Shown in pieces: positions 41,400 to 53,704 of a stretch of DNA of 64,000 bases. Numbering within the stretch: position 1 is the first letter of the stretch; every line of letters begins with the position of its first letter. The DNA lies in NCBI GenBank assembly GCA_026075535.2, contig AP026548.1, forward strand, positions 6,262,001 through 6,326,000, given 5' to 3'. The stretch comes from Tricholoma matsutake (taxonomy: Eukaryota; Basidiomycota; Agaricomycetes; Agaricales; Tricholomataceae). The notes below the pieces were generated by a model. The model was not told where the DNA came from. It made no database searches and saw only the letters and a program-made list of their open reading frames with translations. Position numbers and translations under genes: made by a program.

Positions 41400-43643
41400 T
41401 TTTTTTTTTTTTTTTTTTTGGATCAGAATTTATAACGCGGGGCTTGAACGCAGTCCGCGGAGCAAGGTACAAACTTGGGTACTACTTTATCTATGCGTTC
41501 CCCTCGCCCATCTCCCACTCAGGTCCCTGTTTTAGCCACTTTAGGCGGGCAGTGCCACAGACGTTGGCCTCTCAGCCAGGAAAGGCAATAATCTGGAGGG
41601 GGCGCCCCCCCCTCCCGAAGTTAGCCATTAGATCGCCCACTGGAGCAAACGGTCCCCCAGCCACATGTCCGACCAAGGCCAGACCAGGCGCAGCAGTGTT
41701 AATTCACTGTAAATCCCCCCTTGCGGGAGGAATAACTGTCTGTGTTTTTCCAGCCAACAAGGATTGACCACCCCAGACGAATGAGGTGGACCATCACCGT
41801 GTTGTGCACAAGTGACAGTAACGAGGCGGGTGGTTGTTCACCTGGTTATTCACCGTGACCGCCGTAAGTAGGGGGCCAAGGCCCCCCTTGAGCAAATGCA
41901 CACATGTGCATGCACTCGATGACATCGTCCCCCCCGCAGTGGGGGGAAGGTATAGGGAGGCGACACCATGTCGCCATCCCGATAATGGCCACCAGTTGGT
42001 ACTTGGTGGCCGTGAGTGTAGAGGGGGATAGGCCCCTGTACTAGTTGCAGCGCTGCTGTCCACGAGGACCTCGAGGACGACGGCGCCGTGCTGGGGACGA
42101 GGGTTCCCCAGATTGAGGCTCTGACTGAGCAGTGTGCATCGCTGCGTAGGAAGCCCGGAAGGCTGCCGGAGACGTGAGATCGAGAGGTGTCGGAACGGCT
42201 GCTAGTTCCGCTGACATCGTCTCAGACAGTCGCCAAGTGGTCGTGAATAACTCCCAGGCCATTTGGCGCCAAGCGTTCCTCTCTGCAGGGGGAACGGCGG
42301 ACGTACGGATGGTACCAACGAACATGGTCATCGTGTCGAGTTGGTGTAGCATGGCATGAGAGGTGGCTTCAATTTCCAACCTCTCATTCACAGATAGCGG
42401 CACTTCGTCCTCCACCAACTCAGGGATGGGGGGCAAAGGCGGTAATGGGGCAGGGGATGCCTCTGGATAGAAGAGCTCGGCAATGCCGAGCTCCTGTGTA
42501 TACATGTCCTCGCGTTTGAGACTGCGAGTCCAACGTTTATGTGCGATATGGACGTCCTGTGCCCACAGCACACGGTCGATTGTTTGCCTCGAGGCTAGCT
42601 TAGGGCTGCTCTCGGCGTAATTGAGGGCCTCCTGCATAGCAAGAGAATCCTCGTCGTCGTCATCATCGTTAGGGTCAGAGAGGTCTTCCCCGGCCCATAG
42701 ATCTCTAGCTGCCCTGAAAGCAGCTGCTACCTCCGATTCGTCTTGCACGAACCGGGTGTCGTAGTCTTGGACGTCATCATCAAAGATGTCGCCCGTGATC
42801 AGAACGGGGTTGCGTAGACCCCGATGTGGTGGTTGGACTCTGGTTCGCCGTTTGGGCATTGAGAGAGTGTGTGTTAGTGCTAGTAGATGATGATAAGAAT
42901 CAAGATACGCAGCGTGGAATCGATAACGGCTGGTCCCTTATCTACATTCCGGGTCCACCCGATCCAGCCTCTGAACACTCCGAGGGGGCGAGCAAGCCAC
43001 ACATCCTGCTGCCTAGTGGGAGAATATTGAACCCGGGTCATGACACCCTAGAAGAGTGAGCACCGGAGGTAGAGAGTTGGTGGAGAGTGGCAGCCACCAA
43101 GGTGACGACCTAGCCGCCAGGGGGCACCATCGCCCGGCCCCTTTTAACGATGGTGTATTCCAACAGGTAGTCAGTGTAGCATGTCTCTAGTAATAGAAAC
43201 TGACAGAGCATGGAGGCTAGAAGCCTCCCAGACACCCAGCAATCCAGTGATAACGTCCCTTCTCCCTAAGCCAGACCTCCCCCAACTAAACGAGTGTGTC
43301 GACTTGGGCGAGCATTGAAGCAGGCATCCCACACCCACTCTAAGCCCCCAGAGGGACCCAGACTACTCTTTCATAAACAACACTCACCTAGTCAGGATCC
43401 TCGAAGCCCAGGAGAACGAGACAGATAGCAGCCATTGTCAAAAACAATGACTGGGGCATCCACGGAGATCGGATGGACAGATCTCTTAGCAAATCAGGCC
43501 AGGCCTGGAGACGCCGAGAGCGTTCGTGATGGTGAAATCCGATCGAAAATCGGATAAAAATTGAAGTGTCGACATCGCGTGCAACGTTGAGCAGAGGTGT
43601 TTACCACTATTTATGGTGGTTGTAACAAGTCAAGGAGCACGCT
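41400..43643 (-). mobile_element. S element S_6 (subfamily S-A) in L11 ORF2
   Basis: 2244 bp with poly(A) as T run 41399-41419, S-A tail and 5' end near 43643 (complement of caaggagcacgct). The target duplication is about 15 bp: aaacccgtggggaat (41385-41399) and aaacgagtggggaat (43644-43658), two mismatches. Leader, ORF and 3' UTR are all complete. Confidence 0.9.
42041..42859 (-). CDS. S-element protein (ORF-S), subfamily A, intact, 272 aa
   Basis: Starts at ATG 42859-42857 (MPKRRTRVQPPHRGLRNP). Acidic region DPNDDDDDEDS at about residues 65-75, LASRQTIDRVLWAQDVHIAHKRW, MYTQELGIAELFYPEASPA, a proline-rich spacer (PLPPLPPIPELVEDE), the conserved ERNAWRQMAWELFTTTWRLSE block, and a basic tail RRRRPRGPRGQQRCN. 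There are no catalytic motifs. It is a gag-like or chaperone candidate for S RNA by composition only. Confidence 0.8.
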   Translation of the reverse strand: MPKRRTRVQPPHRGLRNPVLITGDIFDDDVQDYDTRFVQDESEVAAAFRAARDLWAGEDLSDPNDDDDDEDSLAMQEALNYAESSPKLASRQTIDRVLWAQDVHIAHKRWTRSLKREDMYTQELGIAELFYPEASPAPLPPLPPIPELVEDEVPLSVNERLEIEATSHAMLHQLDTMTMFVGTIRTSAVPPAERNAWRQMAWELFTTTWRLSETMSAELAAVPTPLDLTSPAAFRASYAAMHTAQSEPQSGEPSSPARRRRPRGPRGQQRCN

Positions 43644-46540
43644 AAACGAGTGGGGAATAGATCCTTCACTCTGTTTCCAGGTGTGTTTTCTTCCCCAAAG
43701 GGGTCGAATTCATCGCCTGGTACCAGGGCCAGCGCTGCAGCCAAGGCGACAGATGGCCCTTGTAGGTTGAGTGTGTCGAGCACGTTCCCTCCCCAGAGTC
43801 CTAGCTCATGAGAATGAGTAGTGCCGACGTGATTAGGCCCTAAGATAGCTCTTAGGGGGGGTGATGGAGCCAATAGAGGGGTCCTGAATACCCCTCTGTC
43901 GACTAAACGACGCAGTAACAGCTGCATAGGCAGCAGTCCAGCGATACTTTCCAGGCCACTGATTGGGGTGGTTCTGAATGCACCGAGGATCCAGCGAGCA
44001 GCAATGGACTGCACCTGGGCCAGCGTTTTGATGACACCTTTGATGCGAGCGCCTTTGAAGTGCCAGAGTCTCAGTCCGTATGTCATGATGGGTACGACAC
44101 ATGAACGGTACAGGAGACGTTTCTGCATAGGGGTTAACCCTCTCACAGAATTGCCGAGCATTCCCATCGCCCTAGCAGTGGTAAGGGCTTTGGTGGAATA
44201 GAATCATGTATGCTCCTTGAAGGAGAGCTTACGGTCGAAGAAAAATCCGAGGTACCCCCAGGTAACCTTGGGCTTGAGAGGGGTGTTACCCGTGTAGGGG
44301 GCAAAGCCAAGATCAATGGGCAGGGGGGTGAACCTCCTCGCCCTTGAGAAATGAAATATTTCGGACTTGTCATGTTCGAGCACAAGTCCGAGGGAGGTGA
44401 ATGCCTGGAAAATCCAGCCATACGCTGTTTTAAGAAGGGGGAGATTATCCTCCAACTGTGGAGAGCGGGCGATGAGGGTACCATCGTCCACATACGACAT
44501 GAGATCGACATCTCTGCCGATTTTGCTTCTTCTGAAGAGCTTCATGATGGGCGTCAAATATAACGCCGATAAGACAGGGGACAAGGCAGAGCCTTGACCC
44601 ACTCCCACATCGGCTGCAAAGGAGCCAGATGAGAAAGCGTTCCATTTGTAGGTCGTTTTGCGACTGACTAAATATGAACGGACGAAGTTTACTACTTGCG
44701 CAGGAAATCCCGACCGAGAGATGATCTCCAGCAGAACCTGGTGGTTCAAGGAGGGGAAAAACTGAGCGATGTCGAAGGCGACAACACTTGTTTTGAGCCC
44801 TTTAGCCCATCCTGCTCTGACCAGGTGGGTAAGGTAGATACCTGCATCCTCAGTGGAACGCTGGGCGACGCCTCCAAACTGGTTTTGTTCGAAGGCCTCA
44901 TGTGCGACGCTGTTGAACTGAAGTCGCCTAGACAACATCTTCTCGACTAGTTTGCCCAGAGTGTTCAGTAGCACGATAGGCCTGAATGACTTTGGAGTGG
45001 AGTAGTTAGATTTCCCCGGCTTCAGGATGATAACCGACAGGGATTCCTTAAAGTGCGCCGGCCAGTGGCCAGCAGTGATGCACACCTCAGCAATGCGGGT
45101 GATGAGCCCTGCCACTTCTGGGTTGCTACACCAGTGTTTAAGGTGCGACCACGTAACATGATCGGGACCTGGAGCAGAACGGGAAGAACACGCATTTAGT
45201 GCTTCTTTCATTTCCGTAACGGAAAACGGGATCCAGGCCCTTTCAGGCACCGGATCAAGTTCATCGAGAATGCTCAGATCGACTACTCGATCTGAGGCAG
45301 CGTTGTAGGACCCATCAAGGGCAGCCCAGAGAGAATCCAGATCGTTGCAAGGTTCTCCCCGGTAGGAAATCGCCTCGTACGACGGGAGGTTTCGTTGACG
45401 AGTCCAGGCCATCAAGTCCCAGGGTCGTCTATTCATCGTAGCCACTTCCTGGATACGGTCATCGAAAAAGTCCCATTTTGCGTGACGCATGACTTTTCTA
45501 TAATGCTTCCAGTCCTCCTCATCACGCGAGGCTCTGTACGCATCTAGGGCACCACTACATTCATCTGTCCACCAACCTTTGGACGACTTGCCGAGGTGGG
45601 ATTCCTTGGCATGGTTTTCCCATGCCTTGTTTAAAATCGTTGATATCGCTGAAACGACATCATCAATTTCTGCCGAAGTATCTCCGTGCCAATCTAGCCA
45701 TGGAGTTAAAGTGGAGAAGACAGCATCTCGGTAAGATGCTTCCTCCTCGGATCCTTTTTTGATGGACCACTTGGTGACCGGGACCAACGATCCCGGGCCA
45801 GGCAGTACTAGCGTCAGGGGAGCGTGGTCAGACATCCCCCTGGCTTCAGGAACGATCTCACAGTACAGTACAAATCTGAGATCTGTAGGTACGAACATCA
45901 GGTCAATCACCGTGGGGTGAAGGCCCTGTTGTGGGGGGAAGTGGGTAGGGCCCTCCATTACTGGTAGGGCTCTAGTCAGGCCTAATGCCGTAGCTGTTTC
46001 CACCAAGTCGTCAGCATGGATTGAGTGTTCAGGCCCCTGGGGGTCCCAGGAGGCATGCTGCACGTTGAAATCGCCACACATAAAGTGTAAGCATGGGATT
46101 GTCATGACGTTCTCAAATAAGAGCGTGATGGCCGAGTGTTGGCTGTCTGAGTAGATGTTAGCTAGTAACATGACGTCCTCCCCTATTCCCAGTGAGAACA
46201 GAAGGATGTCACGATTGTCGATCAGATCTCGTCTGAGACCTGGTCTTAAATTAGCGATGCTGTTCGCGAAGTAGACAGCAACACGTGGGGGGGAATCGAT
46301 ACCCGAGGGGCGCACTAAAGTTCCCCAGTTTGGGCTCATTGGTGCACCTATAACTTCATCCCCTTCCCTGTTGTAGGCAGAGGGGGCGTGTCTTATTAAT
46401 CGCCAGGGAGGCTCTTGAATGAAAAGCAGGTCGTAGTCATCTACGAAATCTGCTAGTAATGAGTCCATGTAACCCCAATTTCAATTCACATTTTGACTAA
46501 ATACGCGTAGCTGAGGGGTAGATCTAAGTCTGTCTCTCAT

Positions 46541-47758
46541 TTATGTTCGGCCACCGCGTCCTGCGGGATGGTAAGCAAGAGGGGAGCGAGAGTTGCGTCT
46601 CGCACTCACCTCGTCATAGCGAGCCTTGATCCAGTCCCGATCAAAGCGATGTCGCCAGAAATTGCATTGACGATCGTCGGATGCGTGATTTTTCCAGCAG
46701 TTTACACACCTAGCCGGGTGAGGACAGGCTGCCCCCTCTGGGGTAGCTGGCACGGGAGGGTTAGCCTTAGCATTTCCCTTACAACACCCAGCAAGGGCAC
46801 GATGGTGCTCCTTGCGGTGTGGACCTGCACAGATCGGACACTTGGTCTGTGGAGCTCTGCACGCTGGGGTGGGGTGGCCCCACTTCCAGCAGCATTGGCA
46901 AAGGGGCAGGCCTGGGTTCGCCCTGGCAGCCCTAACATAAGCGATGTAGCATCCAAATTGGATGCCCCGACCGATAAGAGCCTTAGCTCGTGCACCACTG
47001 ACTGAGTCAGCGATGTTGAGGTATATGGTGCATGTATCCGACATCTTCGAATCACGTACTACCCGGGGAGGGACTTGTAGCACTGTGAGGTCCGATATTC
47101 CGGACTTACCCAAGTGTGCGATGACGACATCAGGCGTTAAAGCCTTGTCGTTGGCGATGAATGGCACGTTGACCAGCTTGAGGTACGATGTGGATGTGGG
47201 TAGCGCTGCGTCCACCTGCAATGCGAAGGGGAATGCCTTGTGGGCAGCCTCCTTAAAACAGCGAAGGTCCTCCTCGGAGGCCACGACATCAGTAGCTACT
47301 GATAAGTTACCAGCGTGCATTGATGCGGACTGGGCCACTAGCTTAGAGTGGTGCAGCCCGAGAGTGACTCAGACGTGGTCCAAGAAATCAGCAGGGTTCG
47401 TCTCCGCCCCAAGGGGGGGGCAAACGTGAACCAGGACCTGTCGTCTTGACGGTCCATGGACAGTAGGAGAGGGCTTTGCAGCCTTCGGTTTAGAGGGACC
47501 AACGTGCTGCTGTATGTCAGCCAGCTTGTCAGTCGGAAGTTCAGGGAAGGCCTTGGCTAGTCGCACAAGGCCATCCATGGAGGTGTTAGGTGCTCACCCC
47601 CCAGGGAAGCGAGCGACCTGAGCAAAGGTCCCCCTGCCCGAGGGCCTGGTGGACCAGTTCACGGGAGGAGGTGGTCCTCGACCCCATGATGAAGAGACGC
47701 CCCCTGTTGGGGGTTTAGGAAGAGGTCGAGCCCCTTTCGGGCCTCAAGTCCTCGCTGA
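46541..47758 (-). pseudogene. LINE ORF1 (L11), C-terminal two thirds
   Basis: Three knuckles are readable (CQCCWKWGHPTPAC, CPICAGPHRKEHH, CVNCWKNHASDDRQC) with the natural TAA at 46543-46541. A TGA at 47371-47369 interrupts FLDHV-x-ATLG and another TGA lies near 47747. S_7 is inserted at 47759; the N-terminus is not recovered. Confidence 0.82.
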
Positions 47759-48450
47759 TTTTTTTTTTTTTTTTTTTTTTCTTTTTTTGGGTCAACAATT
47801 TATAACACGGGGCTCGATCGCAGTCCGCGGAGCAGGATACAAACTTGGGTACTACTGTAACTACGCTTCCCCTCACCCATATCCTACCCAGGTCCTCGTT
47901 TTAGCCACTTTAGACAGGCAGTGCCACAGACATTGGCCTCTCAGCCAGGAAAGGCAATAATCTGGAGGGGGGCCCCCCCTCCTGAAGCTAGCCATTAACT
48001 CGTCCACCAGTGCAGAACGGTCCCCCAGCCACATATCCAACCAAAGTCAGATCAGGCGCGGCCGTGTTAATTCACTGTAAATCCCCCCTTGCAGGAGGAA
48101 TAACCGTCTGCATGCTCCTGGCCAGTGAGGATTGACCCCCCCAGACGAATGAGGTGGACCATCACCGCGCTCCCACACGAGTGACAAAAATGTGGTAGCT
48201 GGTTGTTCACCTGGTTATTCACTGGAACTACCGTGTATAGGGGGCCAAGGCCCCCTTCGAGTAGATGCCGTCGAGGGCATACGCTCGGTAACAACGTCCC
48301 CCCCGCAGCGGGGAGAAGGTAGGAGGAAGCAACAAACTGCCACTATCCCGATATCAGCCACCAACTAATTGGTGGGAGTAGATGTGGGGGGGTGACACCC
48401 CCCTTTCAGTAGCGGCGCTGCTGTGCTCGAGGACCTCGAGGATGGCGGCG

Positions 48451-49245
48451 TCATGATGAGGACGAGGGTTCCCCATGATGGAGCTCTGCATGAGCTGCCT
48501 GCCTAGCTGCATAGGAAGCCCTGAAGGCTGCTGGTGACGTGAGGTCGAGAGGCAATCCGGCAGCTGCTAGTTCTGCCGACATTGGCTCAGACAATCGCCA
48601 GGTGGTCGTGAATAATTCCCAGGCCATCTGACGCCATGCATTCCTCTCAATGAGCGGAACAGCGGATACTCGGACGGTACCGACAGAGATCGTCATAGCC
48701 TCCAGTAAATGTAGAAAGCCATGAGAGGCGGATGTTATATCCACCCTCTCATCTCTCGACAACGGAGGCTCATCCTCCACCAACTCTGGGATGGCGGATG
48801 AACCCGGTGATGTGGGGAGGGGCGGCGCAGATTGCTCCTGCTGCCCCTCTGGATAGAGGAGCTCGGCGATGCCAAGCTCTTGATTGTTGTTGGCCTCGAG
48901 CCCAAGCTCGAGAGCCAGATCATGCACCTCATTGGCTATCACTTGTGATGCCAAGAAGCGGTTTGTCATCTCCTGTGAGGCTAGCTCGGTGAGACCCGGA
49001 ATGAATTCAATGTCTCCGCCGGTGGCAGAGCCGTCGTCGTCGTCTGGCAGGTCGGAGGAGTCATCCTCCGCCCAAAGATTGTGGAACTGGTTAGCCACAT
49101 CAGAGTCCCATCCGCTCAAGGAGACGTGTCCGAACTCTGGGAGGTAGTTGTCGTCGAAGTCTGCGAAGTCGGTGTTTGTGTATAAGAGGGGGTCGCCATG
49201 CGCTGCCTGGTGTCGAGTTCGTGCTCCCCGGTTTGTAGAGGGCAT
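48451..49245 (-). pseudogene. ORF-S, subfamily B, C-terminally shortened (S_7)
   Basis: Starts at ATG 49245 (MPSTNRGARTRHQ) and is open for 264 codons, including ERNAWRQMAWELFTTTWRLSEPMS. A TGA at 48453-48451 replaces the first CGA of the arginine tail, removing about 15 basic residues that intact copies keep. If the tail binds RNA, this version would be impaired. Confidence 0.78.
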
Positions 49246-49371
49246 TGAGGATGATTTAGCACAAGTAGATGATGGTAGAAGTCAAGATACGTAGCGTGAT
49301 AACGATGACAGATGGTCCCTTATCTCAATTCCGGGTCCACCTGACACAGCCTCCAGATGCTCCGAGGGCAG

Positions 49372-51235
49372 GCGCTCCTTGACTTGTTACAACCACTATA
49401 AACAGTGGTAAACACCTCTGCTCAACGTTGCCAGCGACGTCGACACTTCAATTTACGTCCGATTTTCGATCGGATTTCACCATCACGAACGCTCTCGGCG
49501 TCTCCAGGCCTGCCCTGATTTGCTAAGAGATCCGTCCATCCGATCCCCGGGGATGTCCCGGTCATTGTTTTTGACAATGGCTGCTATTCGTCTCGTTCCC
49601 CTGTGCTTCGAGGATCCTGGCTAGGTGAGTGGTGTCTATGAAAGAGTAGTCTAGGTCCCTATGGGGGCTTAGAGTGGGTGTGGGATGCCTGCTTCAACGC
49701 TCGCCCAAGTCGACGCACTCGTTTAGTTGGGGGAGGTCTGGCTAAGGGGGAGGGACATCGTTACTGGACTGCTGGTCGTCTCTTGGGCTTCCAACCTCCA
49801 TGCTATGTGAGTCACTACTACTAGGGACAAGCTACACTGACTACCTGTTGGAATACACCGTCGCTAAAAGGGGCCGGGTGACAGTGCCCCCTGATAGCTA
49901 GGTCGATGCTCTGGTGGCCGCATTTCACCACCAACTCCTCACCTCCGGTGCTCACTCCTCTGGGGTGTTATGACCCGGGTTCAATCTTCTCCCACCAGGC
50001 AACAGGATGCGCGGCCTGTTCGCCCCCTCGGAGTGTTTGGAGGCTGTATCGGGTGGACCTGGAACTGAGATAAGGGGCCATCTGTTATCGACCTTACGCT
50101 ACGTACTTTGACTGTTATTATCATTTACCTGTGCTAACACACTCTCAATGCCCAAACGGCTGAACAGAGACCAAACCACACGCTGGGGCCTTCATGACCC
50201 CACCTTGATTACGGGTGACATCATTGGTGATGATGCCCAAGACTACGACACCCAGCTCTCACAGAACGAACTGGAGGTAGCAGCTGCCCTAGGCAGTTTG
50301 AGATCTGTGGGCTGGGGAGGACCTCCCCGACCCTGACAACTATGTGGACTCTCTTGCTAGGCAGGAGGCCCTCGCTTACACTGCACGCTGCGTATTTCGA
50401 TCACTTGCATCATATACCAGTACTAACTTGCTCCTGATGCCCAAGTGGACAACCAGAGACGATCGTTCCAACGATCCTACGCCTCCGGCAGCTGTTCCAG
50501 CTTCCTGTGTGGCGATGCCAACAGCTCTAGCAGAGCTCCAATCTGGGGAACCCTCGTTCCCAGTACAGTGCCGTCATCATCACAGATGGCCGTGCTGCTA
50601 CTTGTGTGGGGCATCCTGCTCCACACCCATCACCGCCAGTCTGCTGGCTGCTGTCGGGTTGGTGACAAATGTCGCTACCCTTTACGTTCTCCCCGCTGCG
50701 GGGGGGAAATTGCTATCGAGTGCATGTGCTTGCAGTGCATTTGCTCGAGGGGGGCTTTGGCCCCCTGCTTATGGCGGTTCCGGTGAATAACCAGGTGAAC
50801 AACCAGCTGCCACATTACTGTTACTCGTGCATGACACAGTGATGGTCCACCTCGTTCATCCGGGGTGGTCAATCCTCGTTGGCTGGGAGTATGCGGACGG
50901 TTATTCCTCCCGCAAGGGGGGATTTACAGTGAATTAACATGGCCGCGCCTGATCTGACTTTGGTTGGATATGTGGCTGGGGGACCGCTTCGCACCAGCTG
51001 ACGATCTAATGGCTAGCTTCGGGAGGGGGTCTCCCCCTCCAGATTATTGCCTTTCCTGGCTGAGAGGCCAACGTCTGTGGCACTGCCCACCTAAAGTGGC
51101 TAAAATGAGGACCTGGGTAGGATATGGGTGAGGGGAAGCATAGTTATAGTAGTACCCAAGTTTGTATCCTGCTCCGCGGACTGCGATCGAGCCCCGCGTT
51201 ATAAATTGTTGACCCAAAAAAAAAAAAAAAAAAAA
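49372..51235 (+). mobile_element. S element S_8 (subfamily S-C) in S_7
   Basis: 1864 bp, plus strand, starting GCGCTCCTTGACTTG and ending ...TTATAAATTGTTGACCC plus 20 A (51216-51235). Target duplication about 16 bp: gatgctccgagggcag (about 49356-49371) against gacgctccgaggg..cag from 51236, with small differences. The ORF remnant 50148-50336 shifts frame as in S_2 and S_3. Confidence 0.87.
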
Positions 51236-51439
51236 GACGCTCCGAGGGGGCAGACAGGCCGCAAATCCTGCTGCAGATTGGGAGGGACAATTGAACCCAG
51301 TTCCGAACACCTCGAGGGTGTGAGTGCCGGAGGTAAAGAGTCGGTGGTGAGTAGCGGCCACCAGAGCGTTGACCTAGCCACCAGGGGGCACCATCGCCCG
51401 GCCCCTTTTAATGATGGTGTATTCCAATGGGTAGTCAGT

Positions 51440-53704
51440 CGCTGCTCCTTGACTTGTTACAACCACCATAAATAGTGGTAAACACCTCTGCTCAACGTTG
51501 CATGCGACGTCGACACTTCAATTTTCGTCCGATTTTCGATCGGATTTCACCATCATGAACGCTCTCGGCGTCTCCAGGCCTGCCCTGATTTGCTAAGAGA
51601 TCCGTCCATCCAATCTCTGTGGATGCCCCGGTCACTGTTTTTGACAGTGTCTGCTATTCGTCTCGTTCTCCTGGGCTTTGAGGATCCTGGCTAGGTGAGT
51701 GTTGGCAATGAAAGAGTAGTCTGGGCCCCTATGGGGGCTTAGAGTGGGTGTGGGATGCCTACTTCAATGCTCGCCCAAGTCGTCACATTCGTTTAGCTGG
51801 GGGAGGTCTGGTTCAGGAGGAGGGATATATTCACTGGATTGTGGGTCGTCTGGGAGGCTTCCTACCTCCATGCTGTGTGAGTTTCTACATCTAGAGACCT
51901 GCTACACTGACTACCCATTGGAATACACCATCATTAAAAAGGGCCGGGCGATGGTGCCCCCTGGTGGCTAGGTCAACTCTCTGGTGGCCGCTACTTACCA
52001 CCGACTCTCTACCTCCGGCACTCACACCCTCAAGGTGTTCGGAACCGGGTTCAATTGTCCCTCCCAATCTGCAGCAGGATTTGCGGCCTGTCTTCCCCCT
52101 CGGAGCGTCTGGAGGCTGTGTCGGGTGGACCCGGAATTGAGATAAGGGACCGTCTGTTATCGTCATCACGCTACGTATCTTGACTTCTACCGTCATCTAC
52201 TTGTGCTAAATCATCCTCAATGCCCTTTACAAACCGGGGAGCACGAACTCGACACCAGGCAGCGCATGGCGACCCCCTCTTATACACAAACACCGACTTC
52301 GCAGACTTCGACGACAACTACCTCCCAGAGTTCGGACACGTCTCCTTGAGCGGATGGGACTCTGATGTGGCTAACCAGTTCCACAATCTTTGGGCGGAGG
52401 ATGACTCCTCCGACCTGCCAGACGACGACGACGGCTCTGCCACCGGCAGAGACGTCGAATTCATTCTGGGTCTCACCGAGCTAGCCTCACAGGAGACGAC
52501 AAACCGCTTCTTGGCATCACAAGTGATAGCCAACGAGGTGCATGATCTGGCTCTCGAGCTTGGGCTCGAGGCCAACAACAATCAAGAGCTCGGCGATGCC
52601 GAGCTCCTTTATCCGGAGGGGCAGCAGGAGCAATCTGCGCTGCCCCTCCCCATATCACTGGGTTCATCCGCCATCCCAGAGTTGGTGGAGGATGAGCCTC
52701 CGTTGTCGAGAGATGAGAGGGTGGACATAACGTCCACCTCTCATGGCTTTCTACATTTACTGGAGGCTATGACGATTTTCGTCGGTACCGTCCGAGTATC
52801 CGCCGTTCCGCTCATTGAGAGGAATGCATGGCGTCAGATGGCCTGGGAACTATTCACGACCACCTGGCGATTGTCCGAGCCAATGTCGGCAGAACTAGCA
52901 GCTGCCGGATTGCCTCTCGACCTCACGTCACCAGCAGCCTTCAGGGCTTCCTACGCGGCTAGGCAGGCAGCTCATGCAGAGCTCCATCATGGGGAACCCT
53001 CGTCCTCATCACGACGCCGCCGTCCTCGAGGTCCTCAAGCACAGCAGCGCTGCTACTGAAAGGGGTGTCACCCCCCCCACATCTACTCCCACCAATTAGT
53101 TGGTGGCTGATATCGGGATAGTGGCAGTTTGTTGCTTCCCTCTACCTTCTCCCCGCTGCGGGGGGGATGTTGTTACCGAGCGTATGCCCTCGATGGCATC
53201 TACTCGAAGGGGGCCTTGGCCCCCTATCCACGGTAGTTCCGGTGAATAACCAGGTGAACAACCAGCTACCACATCTCTGTCACTCGTGCGGGAGCGCGGT
53301 GATGGTCCACCTCATTCGTCTGGGGTGGTCAATCCTCGCTGGCCAGGAGCATGCAGACGGTTATTCCTCCCGCAAGGGGGGATTTACAGTGAATTAACAT
53401 GGCCGCGCCTGATCTGACTTTGGTTGGATATGTGGCTGGGGGACCATCCTGCACTGGTGGACGAGTTAATGGCTAGCTTCGGGAGGGGGGGCTCCCCCTC
53501 CAGATGATTGCCTTTCCTGGCTGAGAGGCCAACGTCTGTGGCACTGCCCACCTAAAGTGGCTAAAACGAGGACCTGGGTAGGATATGGGGGAGGGGAAGC
53601 ATAGTTACAGTAGTACCCAAGTTTGTATCCTGCTCCGCGGACTGCGATCGAGCCCCGCATTATAAATTGTTGACCCAAAAAAAAAAAAAAAAAAAAAAAA
53701 AAAC
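51440..53704 (+). mobile_element. S element S_9 (subfamily S-B) in S_7
   Basis: 2265 bp with a 27-A tail (53677-53703). An 11-bp target duplication gggtagtcagt is at 51429-51439 and 53705-53715. It has a 780-bp leader, an intact ORF and a 617-bp 3' UTR. Its leader hairpin 3 has C-G where most copies have T-A, a compensatory pair change. Confidence 0.9.
52220..53059 (+). CDS. S-element protein (ORF-S), subfamily B, intact, 279 aa
   Basis: Starts at ATG 52220 (MPFTNRGARTRHQAAHGD). Contains DFADFDDNYLPEFGHVSLSG, the acidic run DDSSDLPDDDDGSA, LALELGLEANNNQELG, PELVEDEPPLSRDERVDIT, the shared block ERNAWRQMAWELFTTTWRLSEP, AAFRASYAARQAAHAEL, and a basic tail RRRRPRGPQAQQRCY. It is the best full S-B reference. 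Function unknown; no cysteine knuckle or nuclease motif. Confidence 0.82.
   Translation: MPFTNRGARTRHQAAHGDPLLYTNTDFADFDDNYLPEFGHVSLSGWDSDVANQFHNLWAEDDSSDLPDDDDGSATGRDVEFILGLTELASQETTNRFLASQVIANEVHDLALELGLEANNNQELGDAELLYPEGQQEQSALPLPISLGSSAIPELVEDEPPLSRDERVDITSTSHGFLHLLEAMTIFVGTVRVSAVPLIERNAWRQMAWELFTTTWRLSEPMSAELAAAGLPLDLTSPAAFRASYAARQAAHAELHHGEPSSSSRRRRPRGPQAQQRCY

Larger units (their letters stand above)
40843..46540 (-). pseudogene. LINE ORF2 (L11), two stops plus S_6 insertion
   Basis: Starts at ATG 46540-46538, adjoining the ORF1 TAA. A TGA near 46480 replaces Arg20; from Met25 (46468) the frame is open for 754 codons through endonuclease (QEPPW, GDFNVQHASW, SDHAPL) and RT (AFDIAQFFPSL, YVDD) to TGA 44206-44204 (an Arg or Gln codon in sisters, FKEHT-R/Q-FYS). 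It resumes to 43644, S_6 intervenes, and RNase H follows at 41384-40843. Confidence 0.86.
40843..47758 (-). mobile_element. LINE copy L11, holding S_6
   Basis: Minus-strand LINE from RNase H (40843, where L10 interrupts it) through ORF2 and most of ORF1 to 47758, where S_7 is inserted. Its 3' end and 5' leader are not found next to the interrupting elements, so both flanks have been rearranged. Confidence 0.85.
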
